From assembly GCF_000368565.1 (NCBI RefSeq), contig NZ_KB849544.1:720536-769576 (forward strand): DNA of 49,041 nucleotides. The letters are read 5' to 3'. The notes beneath the pieces are model-generated. The model worked only from the letters and a program-made list of their open reading frames with translations. It was not told where the DNA came from and ran no database searches. This DNA is from Acinetobacter gerneri DSM 14967 = CIP 107464 = MTCC 9824 (GTDB lineage: Bacteria > Pseudomonadota > Gammaproteobacteria > Pseudomonadales > Moraxellaceae). Numbering within the stretch: position 1 is the stretch's first letter; every line of letters starts with the position of its first letter. Shown piece after piece: positions 1 to 9,507 of the stretch. The position numbers and the translations under genes were made by a program.

Positions 1-35
1 TATTTTTTGATGCTATTTCGTTGTAGCTTGATCAT

Positions 36-158
36 TTAGATCACTAAATTTCTCAATCTACGCCTCATATCATCTAAAAAACCTTGCGGAGTATACTCCT
101 CACGTCGCAACCAATTTGAAATGTCAACAGACCCTATTATAAATAAAAATTTTTAACA
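36..158 (-). other. Possible gene tail or remnant (about 40 codons)
   Basis: On the minus strand an open frame of about 40 codons ends with a TAA at 36-38. Its last 30 residues have a protein-like, charged, helical composition (for example NWLRREEYTPQGFLDDMRRR), unlike random AT-rich sequence. An in-frame stop lies about 12 codons upstream of that stretch and there is no convincing start or Shine-Dalgarno. It could be the decayed end of a gene. I do not recognise the family. The remaining DNA up to 305 holds only a weak hairpin. Confidence 0.3.
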
Positions 159-262
159 TCGATTAAAAATTAGAATTAAATACAAAGATTAGCAGTGCAA
201 GATATTTTCATAATTAAATTTATTTGCCATCACTTAAATCATAATCAGGTAGAATTTCAAAC

Positions 263-290
263 AAAAAAATAAGCCTACCGTAGCAAGCTT
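263..290 (-). terminator. Weak terminator after the ABC ATPase gene
   Basis: Read on the minus strand, AAGC and GCTT arms enclose a smaller CTA/TAG pair, and the hairpin is followed by a run of seven T. It lies 15 bases past the stop of the ATPase gene ending at 306. The stem has a bulge, so the call is tentative. Confidence 0.4.
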
Positions 291-305
291 TTTTCAATAC
301 TAAGA

Positions 306-1130
306 TTACCAAGCAAATTGATAATCTGAAAAAACTTTAGAATTCAAAGGTGATAATTCATCTTTTTGTGGATTAACAAAATCAAGCAAAATGTCATTTT
401 TTATATTGTGCAAACGAACATCTTCACGTTTTCGAGGATGCATAACTGGAATCTCAACAATACGTTTAATACGTCCCGGATGAGGTTGCATGACCACAAC
501 TCTATCGCCTAAAAAAACAGCTTCTTCAACATCATGTGTTACGATAATCATGGTGATCTTTTCATGTTGCCAGATCATCTGTAACTCATCTTGAAGGTTC
601 TGTCTAGTTAAGGCATCTAATGCGCCAAAAGGTTCGTCTAACAATAAGATCTTTGGTCGGTTAACTAAACTTCTTGCAATTGCAACACGTTGATTCATTC
701 CACCAGAAAGTTGCGATGGGTATGCATTTCTAAATTGACTCAGCTTCACTAACTCTAAGTGTTCATCGATTAATTTATCTTCCTCTACTCTAGATAAATG
801 CTTATTATGTAAGGCAATTCTTATATTTTCTTTAACACTTAACCATGGAAATAAGCGATGATCTTGAAAAACAATCCCACGGTCTAAACTTGTGCCAGAT
901 ATTACCTGACCATCGATCAAGATTTTGCCACGGTATTGATTTTCTAAGCCAACCAATAATCGTAATAATGTTGATTTTCCACACCCACTGCTCCCAACGA
1001 TACTCACAAACTCACCAGTCTGAATATCTAAATTGATATCCTGTAGAACAGTTAGCTCTTTACTTTGTAAAGTGGCATAACTTTTATTTAGGTGTTCTAC
1101 TGAAATGGCATTTTGGTATTGATTTGCCAT
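306..1130 (-). CDS. ABC transporter ATP-binding protein (SsuB/TauB/NrtD type)
   Basis: Cytoplasmic ATPase that powers import by a nitrate/sulfonate/taurine-type ABC transporter. The 274-residue protein has Walker A GSSGCGKST (residues 46-54), a Q-loop at FQDH, signature LSGGMNQRVAIARS, Walker B ILLLDEPFGALD and the switch histidine in THDVEEA, so it should be active. The closest pattern is the SsuB/TauB group. It lies 37 bases after a small TOBE protein on the same strand and is separated by the plus-strand sigma54 activator from the large transport operon at 2777-12618. That operon has three permeases but only one other ATPase, so this protein may energise the orphan permease pair there. The substrate is unknown. 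Confidence 0.9.
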   Translation of the reverse strand: MANQYQNAISVEHLNKSYATLQSKELTVLQDINLDIQTGEFVSIVGSSGCGKSTLLRLLVGLENQYRGKILIDGQVISGTSLDRGIVFQDHRLFPWLSVKENIRIALHNKHLSRVEEDKLIDEHLELVKLSQFRNAYPSQLSGGMNQRVAIARSLVNRPKILLLDEPFGALDALTRQNLQDELQMIWQHEKITMIIVTHDVEEAVFLGDRVVVMQPHPGRIKRIVEIPVMHPRKREDVRLHNIKNDILLDFVNPQKDELSPLNSKVFSDYQFAW

Positions 1131-1167
1131 AATTATTCCTTAACATCCGGTATTTATAGAGCCTGCT

Positions 1168-1383
1168 TTACAGTTTAGCCAAAGAAACTTCTGTTGATTT
1201 AATGAGTACAACTACTTCACTTCCTACTTTAAGATCCAAATCCTTAACAGAACGTGTACTTATAATAGAAGTAAAAACTCCAGCTTTTGTTTCAATATTA
1301 ATTTCTGAAACAACACTACCTTCTAAAACCTCTTTAATAACACCTTTAAACTGATTTCTTACATTAACTGATGTAATTGACAT
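1168..1383 (-). CDS. TOBE/Mop-domain small-ligand binding protein
   Basis: Small 71-residue protein made of one TOBE (molbindin-like) domain. The pattern NQFKGVIKEVLEG, followed by a beta-rich stretch ending in LKVGSEVVVLIKSTEVSLAK, is typical of Mop domains that bind molybdate or other oxyanions. I start it at the ATG at 1383, which has GGAG about 10 bases upstream, rather than at a longer reading frame beginning at 1440. It probably forms a two-gene unit with the ABC ATPase just downstream. Known molbindins store or sense molybdate. Here the ligand could instead be a sulfur oxyanion, which is inference only. Confidence 0.8.
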   Translation of the reverse strand: MSITSVNVRNQFKGVIKEVLEGSVVSEINIETKAGVFTSIISTRSVKDLDLKVGSEVVVLIKSTEVSLAKL

Positions 1384-1601
1384 TATTAATAAACTCCTAC
1401 TTAAAGTAATATCAATATAAGGCATTTCTTCAAGTAGCAATATATTTATTTTTTATTTAGTTATCTATTATTCAATCATTTAATTATACTAAACCTCTTA
1501 ATTCTTATAATAAATTATCATAACAAAATACCGATAAATTATTTATTTTTTTGTTTCCATTATTTCATTATGGCATCAATTTAACTATTAAATATATCCT
1601 T

Positions 1602-2678
1602 ATGTCTATTTTCATACATCACACACAACAAAAAAAACGAGCAACTGCAACTGTTTTTGAAGATCCTATTTCATTAGCACTGCTCCACCGTATTCAACAA
1701 GTTGCACCTAGTGATGCCAATGCTCTTATTATTGGTGAAACAGGAACAGGGAAAGAGTTAGTTGCTCGGCAAATACATGCTTTAAGCCAACGCGCACAGG
1801 GGCCGTTTATTGCTGTTAACTGCGGTGCATTAACTGAATCATTAGCCGAAAGTGAATTATTCGGCCATGAAAAAGGTGCGTTTACAGGTGCTATCCAACA
1901 ACGTATAGGATGGTTTGAAGCTGCACATAATGGAACATTATTCTTAGATGAAATTGGTGATTTATCTCTACCTATGCAAGTGAAATTACTCAGAATTTTA
2001 CAAGAGAGAGAAATAATTCGCGTTGGTTCACTTAAGCCTATTCCCATCAATGTTCGCATCATTGCTGCGACTAATGTCAATTTGGAACAAGCTGTACTTG
2101 AAGGGAAGTTTCGTGCAGATTTATTTTATCGTTTATACGTCGCATTACTAAATATACCAAAGTTAGCCGATCGACGTGGAGATATACTGCCTTTAGCAAA
2201 GTTCTTTGTCGAAAAATACCAAACAAATCAACATCAAACACCCATTAAGATTAGCCAATTGGCACACAAAAAATTAATACAGCATCGTTGGCCTGGCAAT
2301 ATTCGTGAACTCGAAAATACAATTCAACATGCTGTTTTAGTAAGCCAACATAGTATTATTGAACCAGATGATATTAGTTTTTCAAATCTACAAAAAATGT
2401 ATTTAAAAACATCATCCCAATATTATGAAGATTTAGAGGTTTCACCAAATGAAATTAAAAATATTCAAGATGCTAAATCACTATTAAGCTCCACTTTTCA
2501 AAATCTATTTCAATCTTCACCAGTATTACGAGATTTAAATATCAATGAGTTAATAGAAGAAAGTTTTATTCGCAGTGCTTATGAATTTTGTGAATACAAT
2601 CAAGTCAATACTGCAAAACTGCTTGGTGTGACTCGTAATGTTATTCGAACTCGTCTAATTAAATATGGTCTATTGTAA
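1602..2678 (+). CDS. Sigma54-dependent activator, SfnR-like, without receiver domain
   Basis: Enhancer-binding protein that should activate sigma54 RNA polymerase. From the ATG at 1602 it is 358 residues, close to SfnR of Pseudomonas. The AAA+ domain fills most of it: Walker A GETGTGKE (residues 45-52), the sigma54-contact loop GAFTGA (92-97), Walker B GTLFLDE (111-117) and the [11 protein letters not shown] motif. A Fis-type helix-turn-helix ends the protein ([16 protein letters not shown]). There is no N-terminal response-regulator domain, so activity is probably set by expression or a co-regulator. An upstream TTG at 1551 would add 17 unconvincing residues. SfnR proteins control organosulfur use in pseudomonads. 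The obvious target is the -24/-12 promoter at 12659-12674 that heads the operon ending just downstream. Confidence 0.88.
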   Translation: MSIFIHHTQQKKRATATVFEDPISLALLHRIQQVAPSDANALIIGETGTGKELVARQIHALSQRAQGPFIAVNCGALTESLAESELFGHEKGAFTGAIQQRIGWFEAAHNGTLFLDEIGDLSLPMQVKLLRILQEREIIRVGSLKPIPINVRIIAATNVNLEQAVLEGKFRADLFYRLYVALLNIPKLADRRGDILPLAKFFVEKYQTNQHQTPIKISQLAHKKLIQHRWPGNIRELENTIQHAVLVSQHSIIEPDDISFSNLQKMYLKTSSQYYEDLEVSPNEIKNIQDAKSLLSSTFQNLFQSSPVLRDLNINELIEESFIRSAYEFCEYNQVNTAKLLGVTRNVIRTRLIKYGLL

Positions 2679-2741
2679 TATATGCTTTATTTTAAAAACA
2701 AATAAACACATCAATAAAAAATATATTTAAAACAAATAAAG

Positions 2742-2770
2742 AATAACCAGAAAAATAATTCTGGTTATTT
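2742..2770. terminator. Bidirectional terminator between activator and transport operon
   Basis: Perfect 11-bp inverted repeat AATAACCAGAA/TTCTGGTTATT with a short AT loop and T-rich flanks. It sits between the convergent ends of the activator gene (2678) and the permease gene (2777), and can end transcription from both sides. Confidence 0.85.
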
Positions 2771-2776
2771 TAACTT

Positions 2777-3607
2777 TTATTCAACTGAACTTTTCTTCCA
2801 AGCTGTAAAATATTTTTCAATACCAAGTAATATATAATTAAAGCTAAGGCCAACCAACGTTATAACCAATATTCCAACAAACATTTGTGGAATTTCAAAG
2901 CTATATTGAGAATAAATAATCAAATATCCTAAGCCTGCTTTTGAGCCAAACATTTCAACAGCAACTAAAGCCAAAATCGAGATTGCACCCGCTAAACGAA
3001 TACCTACAAAAATTGTTGGAACTGATGCTGGCAAAATCACTTTTTTAAAGAGTTGATAAGGTTTTAGCCCCATGGTGCGTGCCGATTTAATCAGTAAAGG
3101 ATCAACAGTTTGCACACCAGTAATAGTGTTAAGTAAAATTGGCCAAGTGCAGGCGTAAACCAATAAGCTGATTTTTGAGACTTCACCAATGCCTAAAAAT
3201 AAAATGAATAAAGGCATCAATGCTAAGGCAGTAGTGTTACGGAACAACTCCAATAATGGATTAATAACCTCTGCTGCAAGTTTATACCAACCAATAACTA
3301 AACCAAGAGGTATAGCAATCATTAAAGCGAGTACGAACCCTATGATTGAGCGTTTTAAACTTGCAAAAAAATGGATAGCCAATTGTCCATTTTGATAGAG
3401 CTGCCATGCAGCATCCAAAACCACAGACAAAGGCGGTAAGAATGCAGGACTCACAATACCAATCCTCGGTAATACTTCCCACAAAAGAAAAAATGTCAGT
3501 ACAGCTATTGTTCGTTTAAAAACTGTTGTAAACCTTGGAAATTGCAATCTTGTTTTCAGTTTATGGTAAGTTTCTGGATAACTTACAGCCTGTTTAGTAT
3601 AAGACAT
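2777..3607 (-). CDS. ABC transporter permease (SsuC/TauC type)
   Basis: Inner-membrane permease of 276 residues with about six hydrophobic segments. It has the cytoplasmic EAA-like coupling loop (SARTMGLKPYQLFKKVILPA) typical of BPD-transport permeases of the nitrate/sulfonate/taurine family. It is the last gene of the operon, 20 bases after the ATPase gene at 3628-4461. With that ATPase and the lipoprotein at 4458-5495 it makes a complete importer. The family is clear but the substrate cannot be read from sequence. Confidence 0.9.
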   Translation of the reverse strand: MSYTKQAVSYPETYHKLKTRLQFPRFTTVFKRTIAVLTFFLLWEVLPRIGIVSPAFLPPLSVVLDAAWQLYQNGQLAIHFFASLKRSIIGFVLALMIAIPLGLVIGWYKLAAEVINPLLELFRNTTALALMPLFILFLGIGEVSKISLLVYACTWPILLNTITGVQTVDPLLIKSARTMGLKPYQLFKKVILPASVPTIFVGIRLAGAISILALVAVEMFGSKAGLGYLIIYSQYSFEIPQMFVGILVITLVGLSFNYILLGIEKYFTAWKKSSVE

Positions 3608-3627
3608 ATCAGATTCCTTAAATTTAT

Positions 3628-4461
3628 TTAGTTATGTGCAAGCTGTTTAGATTTTTCAAGTGCTTGCGCTTTAATGACTTCTTCACTCAACAATGACCAA
3701 ATCTGATGGCGAATCTTGCCGTATTCTTGTGTTGAACGAATATCCTCATCCAAACTTTGTAAACTCAAAGGAATATCAATCACTTGTTTTATACGCCCTG
3801 GCCTAGAAGTCATAATGGCAACCCGTTGACTTAAATAAATGGCTTCATCAATACTATGTGTTATAAAAACAATTGTTTTCTTTGAGCTTTGCCAGATTTT
3901 TATCAGCTCTTCTTGCAAAGTTTCACGCGTCTGAGCATCTAGTGCTGCAAATGGTTCATCCATTAATAATATTTCAGGTTCATAAGCTAGACTTCGTGCA
4001 ATGGCGACCCGCTGTTTCATTCCACCTGAAAGTTCATTGGGATAATGTTTTTCAAATCCTGACAACCCCACCAATTGCAAATAATACAAGGCTTTTTCTC
4101 GTCGAGTTGCTTTGTCTATGCCTTTAGCTTCAAGTCCAAACTCTATATTCTCTAAAGCTGTTAACCATGGATATAAAGCATATTGTTGAAATACAATGCC
4201 TCGATCTAATCCCGGTTGAGTGATTTGTTTTCCATTCAATAATATTTGCCCAGATGAAGGCTTAGTCAATCCAGCAATCAAATCCAAAAGTGTCGATTTT
4301 CCGCAGCCACTCGGTCCAACAATCGATACAAACTCGCCTTCTTTAATATCTAATGTGACATTCTCAATGGCTATAAATTCTGGTTTATATTTTTTACTGT
4401 TAGCTTGATTTTGTGCTGGAAAAACTTTTCGAACATGATCAAGATATAATGCACTACTCAT
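3628..4461 (-). CDS. ABC transporter ATP-binding protein (SsuB/TauB type)
   Basis: ATPase of 277 residues with Walker A GPSGCGKST, Q-loop FQQYALYPW, signature LSGGMKQRVAIARSLA, Walker B ILLMDEPFAALD and THSIDEA at the switch region. It is homologous to the ATPase at 306-1130 but clearly diverged from it. Its ATG overlaps the stop of the binding-protein gene by four bases, indicating translational coupling, and the permease gene follows 20 bases later. It therefore energises at least the 2777-3607 permease. Confidence 0.92.
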   Translation of the reverse strand: MSSALYLDHVRKVFPAQNQANSKKYKPEFIAIENVTLDIKEGEFVSIVGPSGCGKSTLLDLIAGLTKPSSGQILLNGKQITQPGLDRGIVFQQYALYPWLTALENIEFGLEAKGIDKATRREKALYYLQLVGLSGFEKHYPNELSGGMKQRVAIARSLAYEPEILLMDEPFAALDAQTRETLQEELIKIWQSSKKTIVFITHSIDEAIYLSQRVAIMTSRPGRIKQVIDIPLSLQSLDEDIRSTQEYGKIRHQIWSLLSEEVIKAQALEKSKQLAHN

Positions 4462-5495
4462 CGTTGTATTCCTTGTTGATTATTTTTTGCATAGGGATTA
4501 AATGCATTGCTATATAACTGGTTAATATCAATTTGATTCGGTTTTATTTTTTGCTCTTTGAGTAAAGCATCAATCCATGGTTGAAAGTCTTGGTTTCTTT
4601 GTACGCTACCTACAACATGGACACCTGTTCCTGTGTAATATGGAATCAATGTTGTCGTTTCATTTCGATGGCGTTTATGAATAATACTTTCCATACGAGC
4701 GATAATTTGTGCTTTAGGGGTATTGTGTAACCACTCTTGAGCTTGTGCTACACCACTCACAAATTGGCGAGTAATTTCAGGATTTTTTTCAATAAAATCC
4801 CGACGCATTGAGTAGCTACCTGCAGTAAAAGGTCCATAAAGATCAATATCTTTAAACAAGCTACGCACTCCACCATTTTTTAAAGCACGTTTTTCCAATA
4901 TCCCCGCAAATACAGCAATATCAATTTGACCATTTCGTAAAGCCTGTTCTGTACTCACAGGAGGTAACATAATCAATTCAACTTGAGCAATTTCTTGTTC
5001 AGTCAATCCATGCTGTGACAAATACGCTTTTACGATAAAATCATAATGAGCGCCAAAGGTATTAACAGCAATTTTTTTTCCAATGAAATCACGGGGACTA
5101 CGGATAGAGCTATTTTCTAAAACATAGAATCCTACATTTTGATCAGCATCACTCCCATAAGAGGCAACTATAGGTACTACATCCAAACCAGCTGCAACAA
5201 CCTTTACGACAGCCCCATTAAATGCTCCTGCAAAATCAACATCACCTGCGACCAAAGTCAGCAAATCCTGTGGACCACCTTGAACAGTTCCAACATAATC
5301 CAACTTGATATCACCTAAATAGCCCAAATCTTGTGCCAACTCAGGTAAAGAAACCAATCCTGGATAGCTTTGATAACGTAGTTGCTTTACTTTTTCAGTG
5401 CTTTGAGCTTGTCTAGTACTGCATCCGATAATGACACTTATACCAATCAATATTGCAATTGCTATTTTCGTTTTGAAATGGAGAAAAAACTTCAT
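4458..5495 (-). CDS. Lipoprotein substrate-binding protein of the ABC importer
   Basis: Periplasmic ligand-binding protein of 345 residues, SsuA/NMT1 fold. It has a lipoprotein signal with lipobox VIIGC (Cys25), so it should be anchored to the inner membrane. The body shows the usual pattern of this family: GYLGDIKLDYV near the start, LTLVAGDVDFAG, then IGKKIAVNTFGAHYD. It follows the permease gene ending at 5496 with no gap and overlaps the ATPase gene by four bases. It differs strongly from the second, non-lipidated binding protein at 8424-9479, so the operon may serve two ligands. Confidence 0.88.
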   Translation of the reverse strand: MKFFLHFKTKIAIAILIGISVIIGCSTRQAQSTEKVKQLRYQSYPGLVSLPELAQDLGYLGDIKLDYVGTVQGGPQDLLTLVAGDVDFAGAFNGAVVKVVAAGLDVVPIVASYGSDADQNVGFYVLENSSIRSPRDFIGKKIAVNTFGAHYDFIVKAYLSQHGLTEQEIAQVELIMLPPVSTEQALRNGQIDIAVFAGILEKRALKNGGVRSLFKDIDLYGPFTAGSYSMRRDFIEKNPEITRQFVSGVAQAQEWLHNTPKAQIIARMESIIHKRHRNETTTLIPYYTGTGVHVVGSVQRNQDFQPWIDALLKEQKIKPNQIDINQLYSNAFNPYAKNNQQGIQR

Positions 5496-6317
5496 CTATT
5501 TTTCTCCTGATTGAATAAGATGCCAATGTAAAAATTTGTGCTCTAACTGAGTTAAAATACTATTTAGCAGTACGCCTACAATACCAATGCTTAACATTCC
5601 TAAAATGATCAAAGAGACATTGAACTGTTCACGACCTTTGATGACCAAATTACCTAATCCAATGCCATAATTTGAAAGTAAAAACTCTGAACCAATCGTT
5701 GCCAACCAAGCAAAAATCAACCCCATTTGTAAACCGACAAAAATTTGTGGACTCGCAGCTGGAAGAATTAATTTTCGATATGTATAACTTCTTGGAAATT
5801 TATATACTTGAGCAACTTCTCGATACTTATTAGAAATGCTATTAACCCCTTCCAAAGTATGTAAAGCAACGGGATAAAATACAGACAAACTAATAAACAG
5901 GATTTTTGCGGTATTGTCATAGCCTAAAAATGTTGAAATCAATGGCAACCATGCAAAAAGTGAAACTTGTCTTAACATATTAAAACTTGATGCTAAGAAC
6001 CAATTTGCTAAGCGTGATGTTCCAAGCACAACACCAAAGATCACGCCTAAACTTGCACCCAATAAATAACCTGATAAATTGCGCGCGATGCTGGCTATAA
6101 ACCCTTGCCAAAAGTTTATTTGCGAAACACTGTGTATTGCATTGATCAGAACCGTCAATGGTGGAGGGATCAATTTAGGATCAAGCCAATGTTGTACTGA
6201 GGCAATATTCCAAAGCACAATAAAAAACAAAGGCAGTATTAAAGCTTGCACCACACGTTTTATTTTTATTTTAAAAACAGAAGTAGGTCGATGTTTTTCT
6301 AAAATAAAATCTGTCAT
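5496..6317 (-). CDS. ABC transporter permease (second of a pair)
   Basis: Inner-membrane permease of 273 residues with several transmembrane segments and the EAA-type loop EVAQVYKFPRSYTYRKLILP. It lies 2 bases after the permease gene at 6320-7165 and directly abuts the binding-protein gene. Two adjacent, dissimilar permeases suggest a heterodimeric channel. It belongs to the nitrate/sulfonate/taurine permease family. Confidence 0.88.
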   Translation of the reverse strand: MTDFILEKHRPTSVFKIKIKRVVQALILPLFFIVLWNIASVQHWLDPKLIPPPLTVLINAIHSVSQINFWQGFIASIARNLSGYLLGASLGVIFGVVLGTSRLANWFLASSFNMLRQVSLFAWLPLISTFLGYDNTAKILFISLSVFYPVALHTLEGVNSISNKYREVAQVYKFPRSYTYRKLILPAASPQIFVGLQMGLIFAWLATIGSEFLLSNYGIGLGNLVIKGREQFNVSLIILGMLSIGIVGVLLNSILTQLEHKFLHWHLIQSGEK

Positions 6318-6319
6318 TA

Positions 6320-7165
6320 CTACACTCCTCTTGTTCTTGTACTATAGAAGCGAGTAAAACGTTCAATTGCTGCTAAAATACTGTCTAGAAAAAATCCAGT
6401 TAAACCAATCAAAATAATCCCCATATAGATAATATCCATTTGCATCAACTGACGTCCCCAGACCATTAAATATCCAATACCTTCACTACTCGCAAGTAAC
6501 TCAACAAAGACCAAAGCAAGCCAAGCCTGCATAATGCCTTGCCTTAACCCACTGATCACGGCGGGCAGACTTGCTGGCAGTATCACTTTGTTAAAAGTTT
6601 GCCATTTTGAAAACTGATAGACCGAAGCAACTTCCAGTAAGTGTTGTGGAACATGTTGAATACCCTTAAAAGTTGCAATAAGTACAGGTGAAATAACCGC
6701 CAATGAAATAGCAACGATTTTCAAAGCCTCATCAATTCCTAGAAAAATCATCAACAATGGAATCCATCCAATGATCGGAAATCGAGTAAGTAATTGGATA
6801 CTTGGCAAAATATATTGCTGAGCAGACTTGGACAAAGCAAACCAGATACCTAAAGTGAGTCCAATGGTCGAACCTAGCAAGACGCTATAAATGATCCTTT
6901 TGCTACTTATGATAAAATTGCTTTGTAAGTCACCGGATTGCCATAGTTCAAGTGAAGTTGACCAGACCAATTGGGGTGCAGGTAAAATTTGCTCAGGTAA
7001 CCATTGCCTGCGAGCAGCGATTTCCCAAATACATAAGACAAGCAATGGTAAAATGAGACCACAAATGAACTGTAGAATATGCATTAAGAATGGTTTTAGA
7101 TTTTTTAAGACATTACGGTCACTTTGCCAAGTTACCGATTGTGCCTCGACTTGAGATAGGCTCAT
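6320..7165 (-). CDS. ABC transporter permease (first of a pair)
   Basis: Permease of 281 residues, same family as its neighbour. A cytoplasmic N-terminal tail of about 30 residues precedes the first membrane segment, and the EAA loop reads EVASVYQFSKWQTFNKVILP. The start overlaps the end of the MFS gene by four bases. With three permeases and two binding proteins but only one ATPase in the operon, this protein may share the ATPase at 3628-4461 or use the separate one at 306-1130. Confidence 0.88.
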   Translation of the reverse strand: MSLSQVEAQSVTWQSDRNVLKNLKPFLMHILQFICGLILPLLVLCIWEIAARRQWLPEQILPAPQLVWSTSLELWQSGDLQSNFIISSKRIIYSVLLGSTIGLTLGIWFALSKSAQQYILPSIQLLTRFPIIGWIPLLMIFLGIDEALKIVAISLAVISPVLIATFKGIQHVPQHLLEVASVYQFSKWQTFNKVILPASLPAVISGLRQGIMQAWLALVFVELLASSEGIGYLMVWGRQLMQMDIIYMGIILIGLTGFFLDSILAAIERFTRFYSTRTRGV

Positions 7166-8415
7166 GGTTCTTGCCTCTGTAATTGAGTAGATGAGTTTTC
7201 TTTTAAAAAATCTTGAAAACGATTATTTTTTAAAAGAAAGAAAGTCATAATTAGAAATATCAGCCCAATTGGAGCAAATAAATTTTGCAGACCGAACTGC
7301 TGTCCAAATACAGCTCCAACTAAGCCTCCAAGTATTCCTCCAGCAGGCCCAACCATGGCCAACAATGGAGAAATAACAATCATTTGAGTTTGTTCGCCAA
7401 TTTTTGCAAATGACATAAAATTTGAAATTTGTAGGATGCCTAAGCCTAAACCGAACAACACAATCGATGGCCACAGCCAAAAAACGTGTTGCGCAATACT
7501 TAAACCAATCAACGCTACACTTACAGAACTTAGACCAATCAAATAAAATTTGTGATAACCCAAAATCTCAGCAAGGCCACCCAAGCTAAGTAAACTACCT
7601 ACAAAAATTACTCCTTGTCCTGTCAACAACATGACTGCGTTGGATGATTGAAGGCCAAAATTTTGAATTGCTATAACCACGATAAAAAAGCCAAAATAGT
7701 TATTTGCAAAATTGCTCATAAATTCCAGACTACATACTGTACGTAAATGCGGATGAATTCTGATTAGCTTTATTGGCTCTAAGATACTGCTTAGACTTAT
7801 TTTTTTGACTTTAGTTTTTACAACTGTAGTAGGTAAAACAAAACAAGTAGATGCAAATATTAGTGTCATTAAAAACAATACTGCTACAGCAAAATAAGCA
7901 TGTTTATATCCAAATTGACCAATTAAAAATAATGTAAAAATAGGTGCAATCAGGAAAAACCCCATAAGATTTGCCCCCCTAAACCAGCCTGCTTTGGCTG
8001 GTCCTAGACGTTTCAAATGGGTTAAAAAGACCGTTTGAATCGAAATGAAACGCATGGGGACGATAAAACTAACTAGAGCTGTCATCAGCAGTAAATACCA
8101 AGCATTTACATGAAGCGGATGCAAACTATAAAGAAATGAACCAATGACACTTCCGAAAAAAAATATCCGCAAGGTTCCAAAACGTTGAATAAGGACTCCA
8201 ACAGGAAGTGCCATAAACAACAAGCCAATATTTTGTGCCGCTGCAATTAATCCCAGTTGTACATCCGTTGCTTGAATATGCACCGCATATAACGAAGTTA
8301 AAACACGCGCAACCCCCATTCCTAAACCAGCGATAATGGTCAACAAAATAAAACTGCTAACGAATTTGAACTGTAATGGTTCAAGGATAGGAATATTTTC
8401 AATTGGCTTCATCAA
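7162..8415 (-). CDS. Major facilitator superfamily transporter
   Basis: Twelve-segment membrane carrier of 417 residues. A typical MFS loop appears in the first half (LPVGVLIQRFGTLRIFFFGS) and a long basic stretch, TVVKTKVKKISLSSILEPIK, marks the central cytoplasmic loop. It sits between the second binding protein and the permease pair and overlaps the next gene by four bases. Inside an import and hydrolysis operon it may export a product such as an acid or amine, or import the substrate at high concentration. Both are inference. Confidence 0.85.
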   Translation of the reverse strand: MMKPIENIPILEPLQFKFVSSFILLTIIAGLGMGVARVLTSLYAVHIQATDVQLGLIAAAQNIGLLFMALPVGVLIQRFGTLRIFFFGSVIGSFLYSLHPLHVNAWYLLLMTALVSFIVPMRFISIQTVFLTHLKRLGPAKAGWFRGANLMGFFLIAPIFTLFLIGQFGYKHAYFAVAVLFLMTLIFASTCFVLPTTVVKTKVKKISLSSILEPIKLIRIHPHLRTVCSLEFMSNFANNYFGFFIVVIAIQNFGLQSSNAVMLLTGQGVIFVGSLLSLGGLAEILGYHKFYLIGLSSVSVALIGLSIAQHVFWLWPSIVLFGLGLGILQISNFMSFAKIGEQTQMIVISPLLAMVGPAGGILGGLVGAVFGQQFGLQNLFAPIGLIFLIMTFFLLKNNRFQDFLKENSSTQLQRQEP

Positions 8416-8423
8416 AGGTCTCC

Positions 8424-9479
8424 TTATTTCGCTTGACCTTTGGCATTAAATTGTGTCCAGTAATTTTGTAAATTCAGTGTTTTTAAAGCATTATTTAAAT
8501 ATTTGGGTTCATACCAAGTTTTAGTCTCCACATCACGGCGAATCAAACGGCTTGCCTTGGCAATACGTACAGCGTCATCAATCTGAGCACGATGAAACTC
8601 ATCCAATAACGGACTTAAACGGTTTTTTAAGGGTTCACCATCAAAGTCTTTTTTATAGTCAATAAATGGAATACCGCTTTGTGCCCAAAGTTTATATTGG
8701 GCAGTACGGTTGGCTTCTTCAGAACTCCATTGCGCCTGCTTTACTAAAGTTGTGACTACACGCTGTACTACTTCAGGATATTGTTTTTCAAAACTTTCCG
8801 TCACCCAAAAACTTGACAAAGGTGATACCGTCCGATCTGTAATCGTGACTAGACGTTTAGCTACTCCCCGCGCTTCTAGACTCCACGGAGAAGTAATTGT
8901 TCCATCAATATCACCTGTAGCCAGCGCAGTACGTGCTGAATAAGTATCCTGACTAATAATTCTTAAGTCTTTATTACTTAAACCATTTTTAGCTAGAACC
9001 CTTTCTAAAACAATCTGCCCATTCGTACCTTTAAAGTTTGAAAACTTTTTCCCTCTCAAATCAGCCAATGTCTTTGCTTTAGAATCAGACGGAACAACTA
9101 CATAAACAGGACCAAAACGTCCTGCACTTAACAGTAGCTTTGTTTTCAAGCCTGTCGAGCGACCAACAATAGAAGGCAAATCGCCTTGCACCGCAAAATC
9201 AACTTTACCATTTGCCAAAGCTTCATTGGTTGCAGGTCCTGCTCCAGGAAAAAATAACCACGTTACTTTTATTCCATCTTTTTTAAATTCCTGTTCCAAG
9301 ACACCACGCGCTTGAGCACTCGCTATATATGAGCCACCTACACGAGGTTTACCACCCTCACCTGCCGATGAAAGTGAAATTCGGATTTCTTTTGGAACAG
9401 CTGCATTGATATGGAAACTAAAACTCAAAGCTGATAAAGCGAAAAATGTTGCAGTAATTTTTTTAGACAATAAACGCAT
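8424..9479 (-). CDS. Periplasmic substrate-binding protein (SsuA type)
   Basis: Binding protein of 351 residues with a cleavable Sec signal (hydrophobic stretch, then NAAVPKEI near residue 27) and no lipobox. The pattern EFKKDGIKVTWLFFPGAGPA, then ALANGKVDFAVQGDLPS, then ADLRGKKFSNFKGTNGQ is characteristic of aliphatic-sulfonate binding proteins. It follows the porin by 28 bases and precedes the MFS gene by 8. It is one of two binding proteins in this operon, and the only one with a strong SsuA look. The ligand is not known. Confidence 0.9.
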   Translation of the reverse strand: MRLLSKKITATFFALSALSFSFHINAAVPKEIRISLSSAGEGGKPRVGGSYIASAQARGVLEQEFKKDGIKVTWLFFPGAGPATNEALANGKVDFAVQGDLPSIVGRSTGLKTKLLLSAGRFGPVYVVVPSDSKAKTLADLRGKKFSNFKGTNGQIVLERVLAKNGLSNKDLRIISQDTYSARTALATGDIDGTITSPWSLEARGVAKRLVTITDRTVSPLSSFWVTESFEKQYPEVVQRVVTTLVKQAQWSSEEANRTAQYKLWAQSGIPFIDYKKDFDGEPLKNRLSPLLDEFHRAQIDDAVRIAKASRLIRRDVETKTWYEPKYLNNALKTLNLQNYWTQFNAKGQAK

Positions 9480-9507
9480 AGGATGATTTCTCTACATAGA
9501 ATGATGA

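Noticed and set aside
1551..1601. TTG-started N-terminal extension of the sigma54 activator
   Set aside because: It adds 17 residues without family similarity and has no ribosome site; the ATG at 1602 gives the normal SfnR-like length.
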